Positions 35,945 to 46,020 of a stretch of DNA of 64,000 nucleotides are shown piece by piece. Under the pieces are notes generated by a model. The model did not search any database, was not told the DNA's origin, and was given only the letters and a program-made list of their open reading frames with translations. Each line of letters begins with the position of its first letter. Position 1 is the stretch's first letter. Origin of the DNA: Lepidodermella squamata (Eukaryota; Gastrotricha); NCBI GenBank assembly GCA_047495785.1, contig JBLDXI010000010.1, forward strand, positions 1,922,001 to 1,986,000, in the 5' to 3' direction. Position numbers and translations under genes: made by a program.

Positions 35945-36278
35945 TTAAATAATAATTACCAGCTCCCGTCCCATTCGTTGAATGTATGGGCCGAGGCCAT
36001 GGGTCCCGAATGAGCGCTCTTAGGGTCGCTTGTTGGGGTGTCTTCAGTCGGACAGCTCGGCAGCGATTAGTGCAGTCTCGCTGACACTCCTAATTTACCA
36101 CTTTTCACTTTTGTAACACGATGGAGTGGTCGGCCACAGTCGGGGTAGAGCGTCATTGATGAATCACCGCCGACCCGGGTGGGGATCGAACTCATGCCCA
36201 TCGATCTTGACGCTCAATGCACAGCAGACAGCTATCCACTGAACTACTGTGTGCCCGTGACCGGTGATATAAATTCGT
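35945..36278 (-). mobile_element. tRNA-derived SINE, copy 2
   Basis: Read on the minus strand, the head has a Pol III A-box (TAGTTCAGTGGATAG, about 36232-36246) and a B-box (GAGTTCGATCCCC, about 36183-36196) spaced as in a tRNA gene. A non-tRNA body follows that shares blocks with the SINE at 6086-6248 (CCATCG-GTTACAAAA, then GTGCAGTCT near a TGACA motif). The 3' end is not clearly defined and no poly(A) tail or target duplication was recognised. The shared non-tRNA body argues for a SINE family over a decayed tRNA gene. Confidence 0.65.
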
Positions 36279-36294
36279 CTTATTGAAAACCGAC

Positions 36295-36302
36295 ATGATG
36301 GC
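36295..36302. repeat. Left target-site duplication of the MITE
   Basis: ATGATGGC immediately precedes the left inverted repeat. The identical octamer occurs at 36712-36719 immediately after the right one. Confidence 0.9.
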
Positions 36303-36711
36303 CATAGAGAAAAAAATGACCAGAGTAAGCACTCAAGCTAACATTTCAAAACCATCATTTTTATTCAAAGTTAAATTTCTCAAAACGTATAGGTATCTCT
36401 GTTTTTCGCCAAATTTTGCATGCCTATAGAACGCGAGCTGCTCTTTCACGTGGTATAAGATTTGAGGTGGGCAACCCAACCGTTGTTACGATACAAAAAC
36501 CTCGTTTTCAGTGTGGTTTAATTCATTTTGATGAGATCAAGACTGAGCAACAATTGCCCCCCTCAAATCATAAACCACGTGAAATAGCAGCTCGCGTAGG
36601 CATGCAAAATTTGGCGAAAAACAGAGATATACGTTTTGAGAAAGCACTTCTATAATAATGCAGATCAAAATTTTAGCTTGAGTGCTTACTCTGGTCATTT
36701 TTTTCTCTATG
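36303..36711. mobile_element. Foldback MITE, P-element-like, 409 bases
   Basis: The outer 37 bases of each end (36303-36339 and 36675-36711) are perfect inverted repeats starting CATAGAG. Similarity continues inward, so most of the element is two arms of about 180 bases (for example CGCCAAATTTTGCATGCC and its complement) around a centre near 36490-36540. A perfect 8-base target duplication flanks it. The CATAGA terminus, the internal CACTCA motif and the 8-base duplication match the larger element at 6249-7845, so I place it in the same superfamily. It has no coding capacity. Confidence 0.9.
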
Positions 36712-37427
36712 ATGATGGCGCAAGAACATAACGAAAATTCACGATTAAAATGAGGTGAATTCACCTGCTTCTCTTTGTATAATTCTTATTTCTCTCCACT
36801 CTTGTCTGCGCTTTTTCACATGAGCTATTTTCCTGTTACTAAATCCGTCACTATCTCATTCATATAATTTTCTCTCTTTGAACTCATTCTATTTCTTTGT
36901 CTTCTGTTATTTGAGGTGGTATTAAATGTGTATAGTTTATGTGAATGCAACAATGCACAAGAGACTGCATAGCAGGGGGATTTATTATTAAAAAGGTCGA
37001 ATCTGCTATTGAGTTCGCAAACCGAGTCATCTATAAAATATTGGGCACGTGAAGAAATGTGTAAATATGCGAGGAATAAATGATTGCAGTTGAGGCTATG
37101 AGCAACTGCGGAACCCTTGCCAGTATTTGCTCTTACAGTAACAGCAAAAGGGTATATAAAAATTTCGAACGGATATTGCAACCTTCACAGAGTAGAATCG
37201 GTTGCATATTTGAAAATAACGGATCTTCTCCGAGATCACAGAGTAAATAAACTGGAAAACTCGTTAAAATTGAAACCGTTAAAATTCCGATTGTCATGAT
37301 AACTTGAACTACCGCCCAGGACGCAGAACAATAAATTCAAGAGAAAAGAGCAATTTTCGTGAAGATACGAGTATTGCACGTCATATAACGTCTGCATAAA
37401 CTTTGAGGAAATTTGATCTCAGACACG
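36712..37427. other. Right target-site duplication, then upstream DNA of the LamG channel gene
   Basis: The right copy of ATGATGGC is at 36712-36719. The rest is non-coding. A TTTGATCTCAG acceptor-like site just before the ATG at 37428 suggests a 5' UTR intron. Confidence 0.45.
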
Positions 37428-39749
37428 ATGGTCACAACGCGCTGTCTTCTGGTCTTATTCGCCTGCATTACTCGTTTGGGTGGCCAAACGATGCCCGAAA
37501 TGCTTACTTCGCTACCACGACTGAATAGTCTTCTCTTCTACTTCCCGACCGGTCTGATCTGGAATCTCCTTGTTTTTGACAGGAATGGCAATACCAATAC
37601 TTTTACCACGAACAACCCTCGGTATTCGATTACCAAGCCTGATGGGCCTTTTGGAGGTGGGTCGTATACTACAAACTTTAATTTCGGTTTAGCTCTGGGC
37701 GAATTCCCCGCTTTAAATGAGCTGACCCTCGCCTTTTACTACTTCGGACCGTGCGATAAAAATGGAGCTGTCTTCTTGTCGATATTTGTGAACATTTATT
37801 GTAACACTAATAACTTCCGTGTCCGCGATGGCTTGGGAATTCTATTGCCGAATGACTTTCCGTATGCGACGCCGAACGCATGGCAACTGGCAATCTTTAC
37901 ATACAACAACGTTTCAAAACAACTGTCCTACTACAAAGAGACTCTCGCTGATGCTACGCCAACGTCCCTTGCGCAAATTAATGTAGATCTGCAGCCGTCT
38001 ACTTATTATGGCGGAGGAGTTCAGATCGGATCAGTGCATGATGGGAATGATTTTATATACATGGATGAAGCGACACAAAGAATGGCATGTGTAAGCTACT
38101 ATTCAGTCGTGCTGACAATCGACGAAATGGCAAGACTATCAGCAGCATGTAGCCGATCGCAAACAGCTGCTACTACAACTGAACAAGTAACTACTACAAC
38201 GACAACAACCTTGGCACCAAGCGAAGCTACTTCTACAACATCGGGTACAGCTTCGCAGCCTATTCCGGTCTCAAATCCGATGACAGCAACGCAGGGAAGC
38301 CAGTCTTCTGCTACCCAGGGCACGGCTATCGCTACACTAGCTGCATCAAGTTCGACAGGGACAACGCCGGGGAGTCAGTCTTCTGCTGGCCAGGGCACGA
38401 CTATTGCTATGCTAGTTTCAACAAGTTCGACAGAGAAAACACAGAACAGTCAGTCGTTTGCTAGCCAGGAAACGACTATTGCTATGCCGTTAACATCGAA
38501 CCCACCCTCAACAACCTTTACAGCGACGCCTGCAAATGCCTCATTGACTGCAATACCTCGGCAGGTTGAGCAAACTTTGGCCGTTGAGTCAAAACTGGGT
38601 AGCACCCAAACCGCCCAAAGCCTAATCGAGTATCTAGATGACTACAAAGAGCCACCCCCAAGCCGAGCCTTCGATACAGCCGAGAATGTGCTGAAAAATT
38701 GCGATCACTTTGAAAGTAGCAGATTTTCTCCACCCCAAATCGACTTAACGACGCCCAATGTTGTCAATATTACATTTTACGTCCCCAGCCTGTTAGAATT
38801 GTCTAGCTCAGCTGACACAATATCAGTTAGTGGTGTTTTGCTGATGTCATGGAGAGTTAACACATGTCCAAGAAAGTCCAGCGATCCTATTACCTCTCGC
38901 CCGAAGGAACAGATCTATGTTGCTAGGCCTGATCAGATTTGGTTGCCGCAAATAAGATTTTTGAACAGTGCCCAGTCGAATATCTACATGAAGAATGTTG
39001 CTGTTGGAGACGATTTCTTGGTAACTATGAACGGCGTGGGGTCGGAGACGGAGCCAAACAAAACCTTCAACTTTTACTGGACAAGGGAAGGCTTCTTCAA
39101 GGCTGATTGCATGCAGATCATTGCGGATTTCCCGTTCGATACACAGACATGCATTTTTGAGTTCAGCCTCACGAGATCGCGTAGAATCTTGACATTCGCC
39201 GATCCGCCGACTTTTCTCTGGGATATTGGGGCTGTTGACAACACTGAATGGGTGGTGAAGGATCTCTCAAGTCGATTGTCGTGGGCACGCTTCAATGGCT
39301 TCAACGTTACAACAGCCGTGTTTGAAGTCACCCTCAAGCGGCTCCCGAGGTATTATATCGACAATCTCTATCTGCCCACAGCAATTCTGGGTGGCTTAGA
39401 CCTTGCGACTTTCTTCATGGCCCCTGGTATGCCTGAGCGACCTTCATTCACTGTGACTATCCTACTGGCAATGGCTGTATCCCAAACGGAGTTAATCAGC
39501 GGATCCGCAAGCACGGATAATACTATTCTCAGCAGTTACATGCAAATGATGGCTTGGTTCTCGGCTGCGGTCACCCTTTACCAAATGATAGCCCTGTGGC
39601 TAGTCCGTTCTCTCTTCGTAGGAAAACGAACGATGAAGAGGCTGTTGCGAGGCCACATCAGTTTGGCCAGGCTTATTGATGCAATAGCGTTCATTGTAGC
39701 CTTGGCATTTTTCGGCTTCGCCAACGGATTTGTGCTCGGCAAGTGCTGA
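37428..39749 (+). CDS. Intronless LamG-like / Thr-rich / Cys-loop channel fusion
   Basis: A single exon encodes 773 aa from MVTTRCLLVLFACITRLGGQ, a signal peptide. Residues about 25-240 look like a concanavalin/LamG-type jelly-roll domain (YTTNFNFGLALGEFPAL, SKQLSYYKETLADA, then GGVQIGSVHDGNDFIYMDEA). A Thr/Ser-rich linker of about 160 residues with repeated SQSSA..QGT units follows. Then comes a Cys-loop ligand-binding domain with C-x13-C (CMQIIADFPFDTQTC). Four membrane segments end the protein. M2 runs GMPERPSFTVTILLAMAV with Glu at -1', as in cation channels. The M3-M4 loop is short and the C-terminus ends right after M4. Cys-loop subunits normally begin directly with the ligand domain, so the fused head is unusual. 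One continuous frame supports the fusion directly. Confidence 0.9.
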   Translation: MVTTRCLLVLFACITRLGGQTMPEMLTSLPRLNSLLFYFPTGLIWNLLVFDRNGNTNTFTTNNPRYSITKPDGPFGGGSYTTNFNFGLALGEFPALNELTLAFYYFGPCDKNGAVFLSIFVNIYCNTNNFRVRDGLGILLPNDFPYATPNAWQLAIFTYNNVSKQLSYYKETLADATPTSLAQINVDLQPSTYYGGGVQIGSVHDGNDFIYMDEATQRMACVSYYSVVLTIDEMARLSAACSRSQTAATTTEQVTTTTTTTLAPSEATSTTSGTASQPIPVSNPMTATQGSQSSATQGTAIATLAASSSTGTTPGSQSSAGQGTTIAMLVSTSSTEKTQNSQSFASQETTIAMPLTSNPPSTTFTATPANASLTAIPRQVEQTLAVESKLGSTQTAQSLIEYLDDYKEPPPSRAFDTAENVLKNCDHFESSRFSPPQIDLTTPNVVNITFYVPSLLELSSSADTISVSGVLLMSWRVNTCPRKSSDPITSRPKEQIYVARPDQIWLPQIRFLNSAQSNIYMKNVAVGDDFLVTMNGVGSETEPNKTFNFYWTREGFFKADCMQIIADFPFDTQTCIFEFSLTRSRRILTFADPPTFLWDIGAVDNTEWVVKDLSSRLSWARFNGFNVTTAVFEVTLKRLPRYYIDNLYLPTAILGGLDLATFFMAPGMPERPSFTVTILLAMAVSQTELISGSASTDNTILSSYMQMMAWFSAAVTLYQMIALWLVRSLFVGKRTMKRLLRGHISLARLIDAIAFIVALAFFGFANGFVLGKC

Positions 39750-41155
39750 ACAACTTTCAACCTAAAGATGTCAAATTCCTGACTATCAGTCAGAACAATT
39801 ATAATATTTCTCATGATCTATTTTAATTTTTCTCACTTATTTAACTCGAAGAGCTTTTTGAAATTTCTAATCACAATTCTGGTAAAATTATGCAGCATAT
39901 TTAGCGCGTTCCTAGCTCGCGAAAAAATCTGCGCTGAAATCGAAATTTCGGTGATTCTCAATATAATTTGGTATTTCCATTTCTAAGTAAAGCTTAAAAA
40001 AATGCTGTCAGGGTTCAGGAGTCGATATATCTGTTAGCAAAGGTAATTTGCGCATTCATCGCTTTCATTCAAATCGGGGCGACGCATGGGATTGAAGATC
40101 ATTGGACAAGCGTGCGTAAACACATTAATTTCATTGGCGGCAACATGAAAATCATTCTCGCCAGCAGCCAGCACCACAAATGAACGAGATTGGATGTTTG
40201 TTGCCAGATTTTTGCAATTTGTTTGGGAGATAAGTCGAGTATAAACAGTGTTTGGTATGTGAGACTACGCCGAGTTAATTTCCGACATTACCAGTCAATT
40301 AAGACTCAAAGATATCATTATTTATCGATCAAATTGTGAAAAATAAACACATAGGTCCCAATTCAATTTTTTGAAATGGGGGTAAATATATATTGCAAAG
40401 ATGCCGGTGTGATGCCGATGCGAGGGCTGAAAGTCTTTATTTTCAAAAGTTATACAACACGGATGCAAAGATATAATGTGTATATAATGTTAAAGTAATA
40501 AAATGAAACGAAATCACCGACAAATGCAAACTATGAGAGACTTCGATATTAAAAAAAGAGTTATTCTCAGTGACAACCGAGCAAATAAACCAGGAAAATC
40601 ACCCAATATTTTGCAATGGAACTGCGTCAAAATTCATCATCCACTTTAGAAAACTTGAAAAAAACTTTCGCAAAATAAATTAGAAAGCTTTCAGTCATAT
40701 ACCTTAAAAGGTATAACTTGGCTCATACGTCTTGTCTAGGATATTACAACCCTATTACAACAGCCAAAAGTTACTATTACTGATAAAGAGCCTGCAATTC
40801 TGCAATATGTAGCAGTTTTTCAACTTCTCGTTTTGGAAAGAATAAATGAAAACTGTAACTCGGACAGACTGAAGAATTAAAAAACATGAGTAAGTAATCA
40901 CGAGGTGCCAATTAACACACAGATGCAAATTATACTACCGGGAGGAGCCGAATAATGCAGGCTGAAAACTCGAATACAAGCATTCTCAACGGTAATCCTA
41001 ATTTAGCTGAGTTACTTTACATGCTTTGAAATTTGATAGAAATTTAGTAAACTTTGAAAACACTTAGGAGGTCGTGCGATGGTCCCATGAAAAGAGACAA
41101 CAGTTCGTCGAAGGTTTAGGCAGGGTTGAAAAGCAACGCTGCAAACCATGCTGGA
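39750..41155. other. AT-rich intergenic, no gene seen
   Basis: No ORF longer than 60 codons over about 1.4 kb. It should hold the 3' UTRs of two converging genes; nothing else was recognised. Confidence 0.55.
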
Positions 41156-44100
41156 TCAAAGGTAATAGCCTCGTCGCAGCTGTAATAGACCATAACTGAA
41201 TAGTATTCAGAATAAACCTTTCATTCTTACCTTAGGTCCGAAAACCACCGATATAACTGTAGAGCTTATTGCTACAGCGATCCAGCCTATACCCAGTTGC
41301 AATTTGCCTCCGTCATCGCGAAACACGGCTGCAATCACGCCACCGATAGCGACTACTATTACTGCGATGCCATATGATGCATTCGTTACCAAATGCAGGT
41401 CGTTGATGTGAATATTAGGCTTCTGAGTATTTCCGATCAAAAAATATTAGTTGTAGGTTATTTGCGACTCCCAAAACTTACTTGACGTAAGAAAAATGCG
41501 AGAGATAACGCTCGAAGCAATAGGATCCCAATGTAGCCGAATAGGATTACTAGAATAAAGGTTGATTTCCAAGTAGGAGGAACAACGCAGAAGTATGTAT
41601 AATGCTGGTATGCATTGCTTTCGTACATTTCTAGGGTAGTATTGACTTGACCAGAAGTCAGAGGCTCAATGGAGTACCAGGCCACATTGATTACAGCCGA
41701 AATAACTATTCCAATAGCAGTTAGCAAAACAGACAACCACTTGTACTTGTTGACGAGCTGTAAATCTTTCTTCCCTACAGGTTCCTCGAGCTTCATTTCT
41801 TTACTGGGCCGTGCAGCAGGGGTAACTTTAAAGCTGGGCTTTGTAACCGCTGGTTTCCCGATCCCTTTAGCATGGAAAACTAGAGCAGCGTCGAGTTTAG
41901 CGATACATGCACCCATAACTGCTCCGAAGCCAACGTTGGTCATGAAGAAAGCTGACATGCATTGCAAATGCATATTCGTGTGACCTTCGAAAGGAAAAGC
42001 GAACACACTTGTTGTAAGGGCTATTATTCCTATGAGCAATGCGAAGTTGGTTCTTGGAAATGAGTTTTCAAAAGCATAGTTCTTCTTAGAACTTTGGCGA
42101 AGGTGCAAGCAGACGATTACTAGGATGAAGAGCAAAAGCAGCGCCGCCACAGCTGAATGAATAAAAACGAATACTTACATCATAGCTCCGATTCAATCAT
42201 CAGATCAAAGGTTAGCTAAAAGGAAAAAACTGCTGTACGATAGGTCAGATTTTGATGAGGAGCCTTTGAAAATTGAACAATTGAGAAAAAGCTTAGTCGT
42301 GACTCTACATAATTCGGAAAAGGGAGAGAATGGGAGTGTTACATGGAAATTTACCGTATAGGATGCCAACAGTATAAATCTCGGCTAGAGGTTCCTTAAC
42401 CATAATCGTTCGTATTGAATCAAAAGGAGGAAGGCCATTTCCCGTGAGCCAGTTGACCTCGCCAGGGCCATTAACCACAATAGGTAACGACTTTTTATCC
42501 GGTGTAAAGATTGAGGCAACAGCCCGAGGCCAAATGGTAAGGGCTTTTGGCGTATCGTTTGCGAGATTAGCCACTTTTTGCATTTGATAAAACGCGATAT
42601 GCAAGGTTTGGTTCAACGTTTCTGTCGTTGGGTCAAATTTATAATCACGAAGAGTTAAGCCGTCGTATTTCAGGTCGAGAATGTTTCTCTTTAAAATTTG
42701 CTCGATGACTTTCCCGTCTCTTCTGAAATTTTCTCCACTTGTCATCCAATCTTTCAAGGTTTCGTTTCCTGTTTAGAAGAAATATAAATACCCCTCAACA
42801 GATTTAATGTCGGATTAGGTCTTACTCGATGTCTTGAGATAGATGTTCGTTGCATTAAGGACTAGCCCTGCCGTGATAACTTCTATGTAACAATAGGTCC
42901 TCCAGTCCCACCAAACTGAATTTAGCTCAGGCTTTTCGATTGATTCCTTCAATTGGCGCTCGAATGATTTCGCAGTCGTCCCAAGTGAGTCGATAGCCTT
43001 CTCAGGGTAATCATTTATCAATGTCGAACTCGTGAAGAAAATAACGCTCTCCAGTGTCTGAAATCAACCTCCTTCATAAAACCGAAAAGCAACATTCAAG
43101 AAAATACCTCGTAAAGCATTTGCTCAGTACACCAGCGTTGATAATGATCCTTAGAATTTGGCATGAAGAAAGAAGTTCCGAACATGAAAATTACATATTT
43201 GGGCCCGTAAAGTTGGAAACGATGGAACCAGCAAGCTACTAGTGCGCTGAAATATGAATTTACAATGATGATTCGTGGATCGTTGATGAGCAGTTCCTGA
43301 ATAACTGGCTCAATTTGCAAAGCAGGTATGGGAGTTCCAGCGAAAAATATCAATTTAGCGAATCCAGTTATTGTTATGTTGTAAGCTTGAGCTTCTCGGC
43401 TGATTGTATCATCAATCTGAAAGTTTAACTTCAAGTAATTAGGAAGCTCATAAGTTTCAAGTCTCACTGTAGCCCAATAGTTGGAATTTTCAGACAAAAT
43501 GGCGATTTTTCGCCACCCAATGTGATGGATGTAGTGAATGAGGTATTTGTACGTTAGATCGTATGAAGCCATTTGTAGGACAAATAAATTGCTGAAGAGT
43601 TTTCGATTGGCCAAAATCTCAGGACTAGGCGTCCCAGCTGCTATCTGTTTCATAGATGAGATACAGAAATGCGATGGGTAACAAATCTCACCCCAGTGAT
43701 GTGAAACTGCTTCATTACAGGCGCTGTGTTGATTTGAGATGGACAGATCGGTCCAATCATAAGTGGCAATCTATTAGCAGCCGTTTCACTTGCAATCAGA
43801 GCTGATATAAGCCTCTCAGTTCCCGGACTCCTCGAACACTGAAAATTCATTGTCAAACATTCGTCACAGAAAATACTTCTTAATTTACCATGTCATCAAT
43901 GGGCTCAACCACTAAATCGAACTCAGTCAAGACGTTAGCTTTGCGGAGAGTGTCTAGCCCTATCCGAATGCTTTCAGAACATATTGGGCCCATAGATAGG
44001 AATTGACCACCTGAAACAAAAGTCCCCTCTTGCTTCGGCACATGGCTATAACGCACTCGGATTGCTTACCATAATTTATCGATCCAAGGATTCGAAGTTG

Positions 44101-44220
44101 CGGTTTTGAAAGATTTAAGCCATTTGAAGGCGTGATCAAGTCAGGCATGGGCGATTTTGCCGTCAACCGTTGGCCTGTGGCCATGAAAACGCCGTGGAAA
44201 ATAGAGATAAGACCGAGCAT
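41156..44220 (-). CDS. GABA-B-like class C GPCR, multi-exon copy
   Basis: Nine exons (44220-44070, 44010-43889, 43838-43692, 43644-43108, 43057-42826, 42768-42355, 42152-41482, 41422-41231, 41179-41156) give 829 aa. The start is chosen at MLGLISIFHGVFMATG, a signal peptide inside the first exon. Residues about 45-530 form a two-lobe periplasmic-binding-type extracellular domain (LPLMIGPICPSQINTAPVMK, HHIGWRKIAILSENSNYW, GPKYVIFMFG). There is no Cys-rich linker, as in GABA-B receptors. Seven membrane helices follow (residues about 535-825), with a Lys/Pro-rich internal loop and a very short C-terminus (LRRGYYL). The ligand is unknown. Upstream on the same strand lies the PLAT gene 46021-52580. 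Confidence 0.85.
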
Positions 44221-44730
44221 TTCTCGGCGATGAAAATTGTTGACGATGTCCTCAGTCTGGCTGACATTTTCAGGTTGAGTATGTGAACTGAAAAAGAAGA
44301 CTAATTGGTAGTTTTCACGTTTATTCACTCATTAGCAGCGAACGAAAAACGTGTCTGCAGCACGTTTTGAGTCAAGTTCTGCGTCGATCGATTCAAAAGC
44401 GAGGTGGCTCTGCTACAAAAGTCATGTATTGCGAAAGCAGAACGTATGCAGACGACTGATTCAGGTGGAACAACATTGAGGTGCACATTTTTATCTTCGC
44501 TTCCGGAAACAACTTCAGCGATGCAGCGGAAAGTGGAGCCTTTGATGCATTTCTTGACGTTCTGTTGGAGGCTAACACTAATACCGTATTGCTGCAAATA
44601 CTAACCCGGGCTTATGCAAAGTTGGAAGGCCGAAAATCAACCAAAACTAGGCTTCTATTCGAGAGTGGGCTTCTTTTTGAGGGTGGGGTTATAAAACTAG
44701 AGCTTCCGAAACTTCCAATGACTTCGCTCA

Positions 44731-44973
44731 TCAACCCATCAAATTATCAAAGTTTTCACCAAAGTTTTCATCAGTTTTTAGCACATGTCTGCAGGCATTC
44801 TCGGCGTAGCGGACTTGAACTTGGGAGAAAAACTCCGAAATGCTGGGCAGGCGATAGCGCCGCTCGAGATTGGTGATGCGAACGTTGAGAATCGCACACA
44901 GGCACTTGTTTTGGAGGACGTCGAGGCGGCGTAACTGTTGCTTTGCAGCTGGCGAAAAGACGACGCAGCCGAA
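44731..44973 (-). pseudogene. Non-LTR retrotransposon (RTE-like) reverse transcriptase C-terminal remnant
   Basis: A minus-strand frame reads FGCVVFSPAAKQQLRRLDVL, then QNKCLCAILNVRITN, RYRLPSISEFF and VRYAENACRH before a stop. The order 'L-x-x-x-Q-N-x-x-L-x-x-I-L-N-V ... T/N-x-x-L ... LP-x-I-S ... R-a-G/E-x-x-x-R-H' is characteristic of the C-terminal end of RTE/CR1-type reverse transcriptases. Only about 80 codons remain. A plus-strand frame over the same DNA (KLRNAGQAIAPLEIGDANVE) is a competing reading without a known family. Confidence 0.45.
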
Positions 44974-45680
44974 AGAGGAAGGCTGCTGTTGCTCGTTGTT
45001 TTAAGCGTCTGAACGACCCAGCTATCCTCAAGAAAGTTGTAAACAAATTCCCGCCTCGCTACTCAGCCGTAATCTTTCAAGAAGGAGGGTATTTCGAGCA
45101 TTTATTTTAATTTTTTAGCAACCATTTTTGTTGAAAATCTTTATCACACCTACCTAATAAATTCAGTTTGTTTGTCTATTACTTTTTGACCCTGAGTCGC
45201 ACGAAGACGGGCTATAGCTAAAAAATAACAGGAGTCCTCTTATTTCGCACGGATATAGGCTCGTGGAAAAATTCTACGAAGTGACCAAAGGGCGGTTAAA
45301 AAACTTGGGTCACAATTTCTTGGATTGTAGATTAAGACAGAGGAAATCACGAAGAACACGCTGTTTATTTGTTTCGTTAATCTGTTAATTGTCGTGATCA
45401 AAGTTGAAATCGAAACACTTTTTAATGGCCCTGGTAGCCAGCATCGCGGTACCGAAATGTGGGCAACTAGGACTATTAAATACTGCCTAATTTTCGACTT
45501 CCTCGTCGGTTTCAAAATTAAAATTTCGAATAAATAACCAGCGTGTTCCTCGGGACGCCCTCTTTCTGAATCTGTCGTCCAATTGTGAGTAGAAATAATA
45601 ATAAGCGCGGAACCACCAAAAAATGAACCGATTATTTTGTTTACTTCAAGCGCTATCAGCTGAAAAATCTGGCGTAGCAC
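44974..45680. other. Non-coding, probable repeat-derived DNA
   Basis: Between the reverse transcriptase remnant and the inverted repeat. Frames on both strands are broken and no domain is recognised. Confidence 0.35.
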
Positions 45681-45780
45681 CTTTTCTCGTGAGTAAGCAG
45701 TCTATAGTCTATGGGGTCGCCTCATGAACTAGGAGAGCCATAGACATAATTTAAGATAGACTGACTACTCACGAGAAAAG
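45681..45780. repeat. Inverted repeat made of two outward-facing P-like transposon ends
   Basis: The left arm 45681-45713 (CTTTTCTCGTGAGTA...GTCTATG) and right arm 45739-45780 (CATAGACATAATT...TACTCACGAGAAAAG) are inverted relatives separated by 25 bases. The right arm carries a few extra bases. The CATAGAC tip and the ACTCACG motif about 30 bases in match the terminal repeat at 6249. The tips point toward each other, so the arms look like the ends of two adjacent elements or a head-to-head remnant. Partner ends were not found nearby. Confidence 0.65.
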
Positions 45781-46020
45781 AGCGGAACACCATGGGTCGC
45801 AGATGTTCAGCTGAATCATGAAAAAGCTCAAAATTGCGGTGGGAAAGTAAACAAAGAATTTGATTTTCCTTCGATCGATTTCGTTAAATCAGAGCTGGTT
45901 CTCTCAAGTTTGTTGATGGAGCCTTAAAGAGAATATTATGGGGAACAAGGTGGTTATTTTTTCGTGATTTTTTATTGCTTCCATTTGCAAAACGTAAAAA
46001 GCAGTAAAATAAGCAATTGT

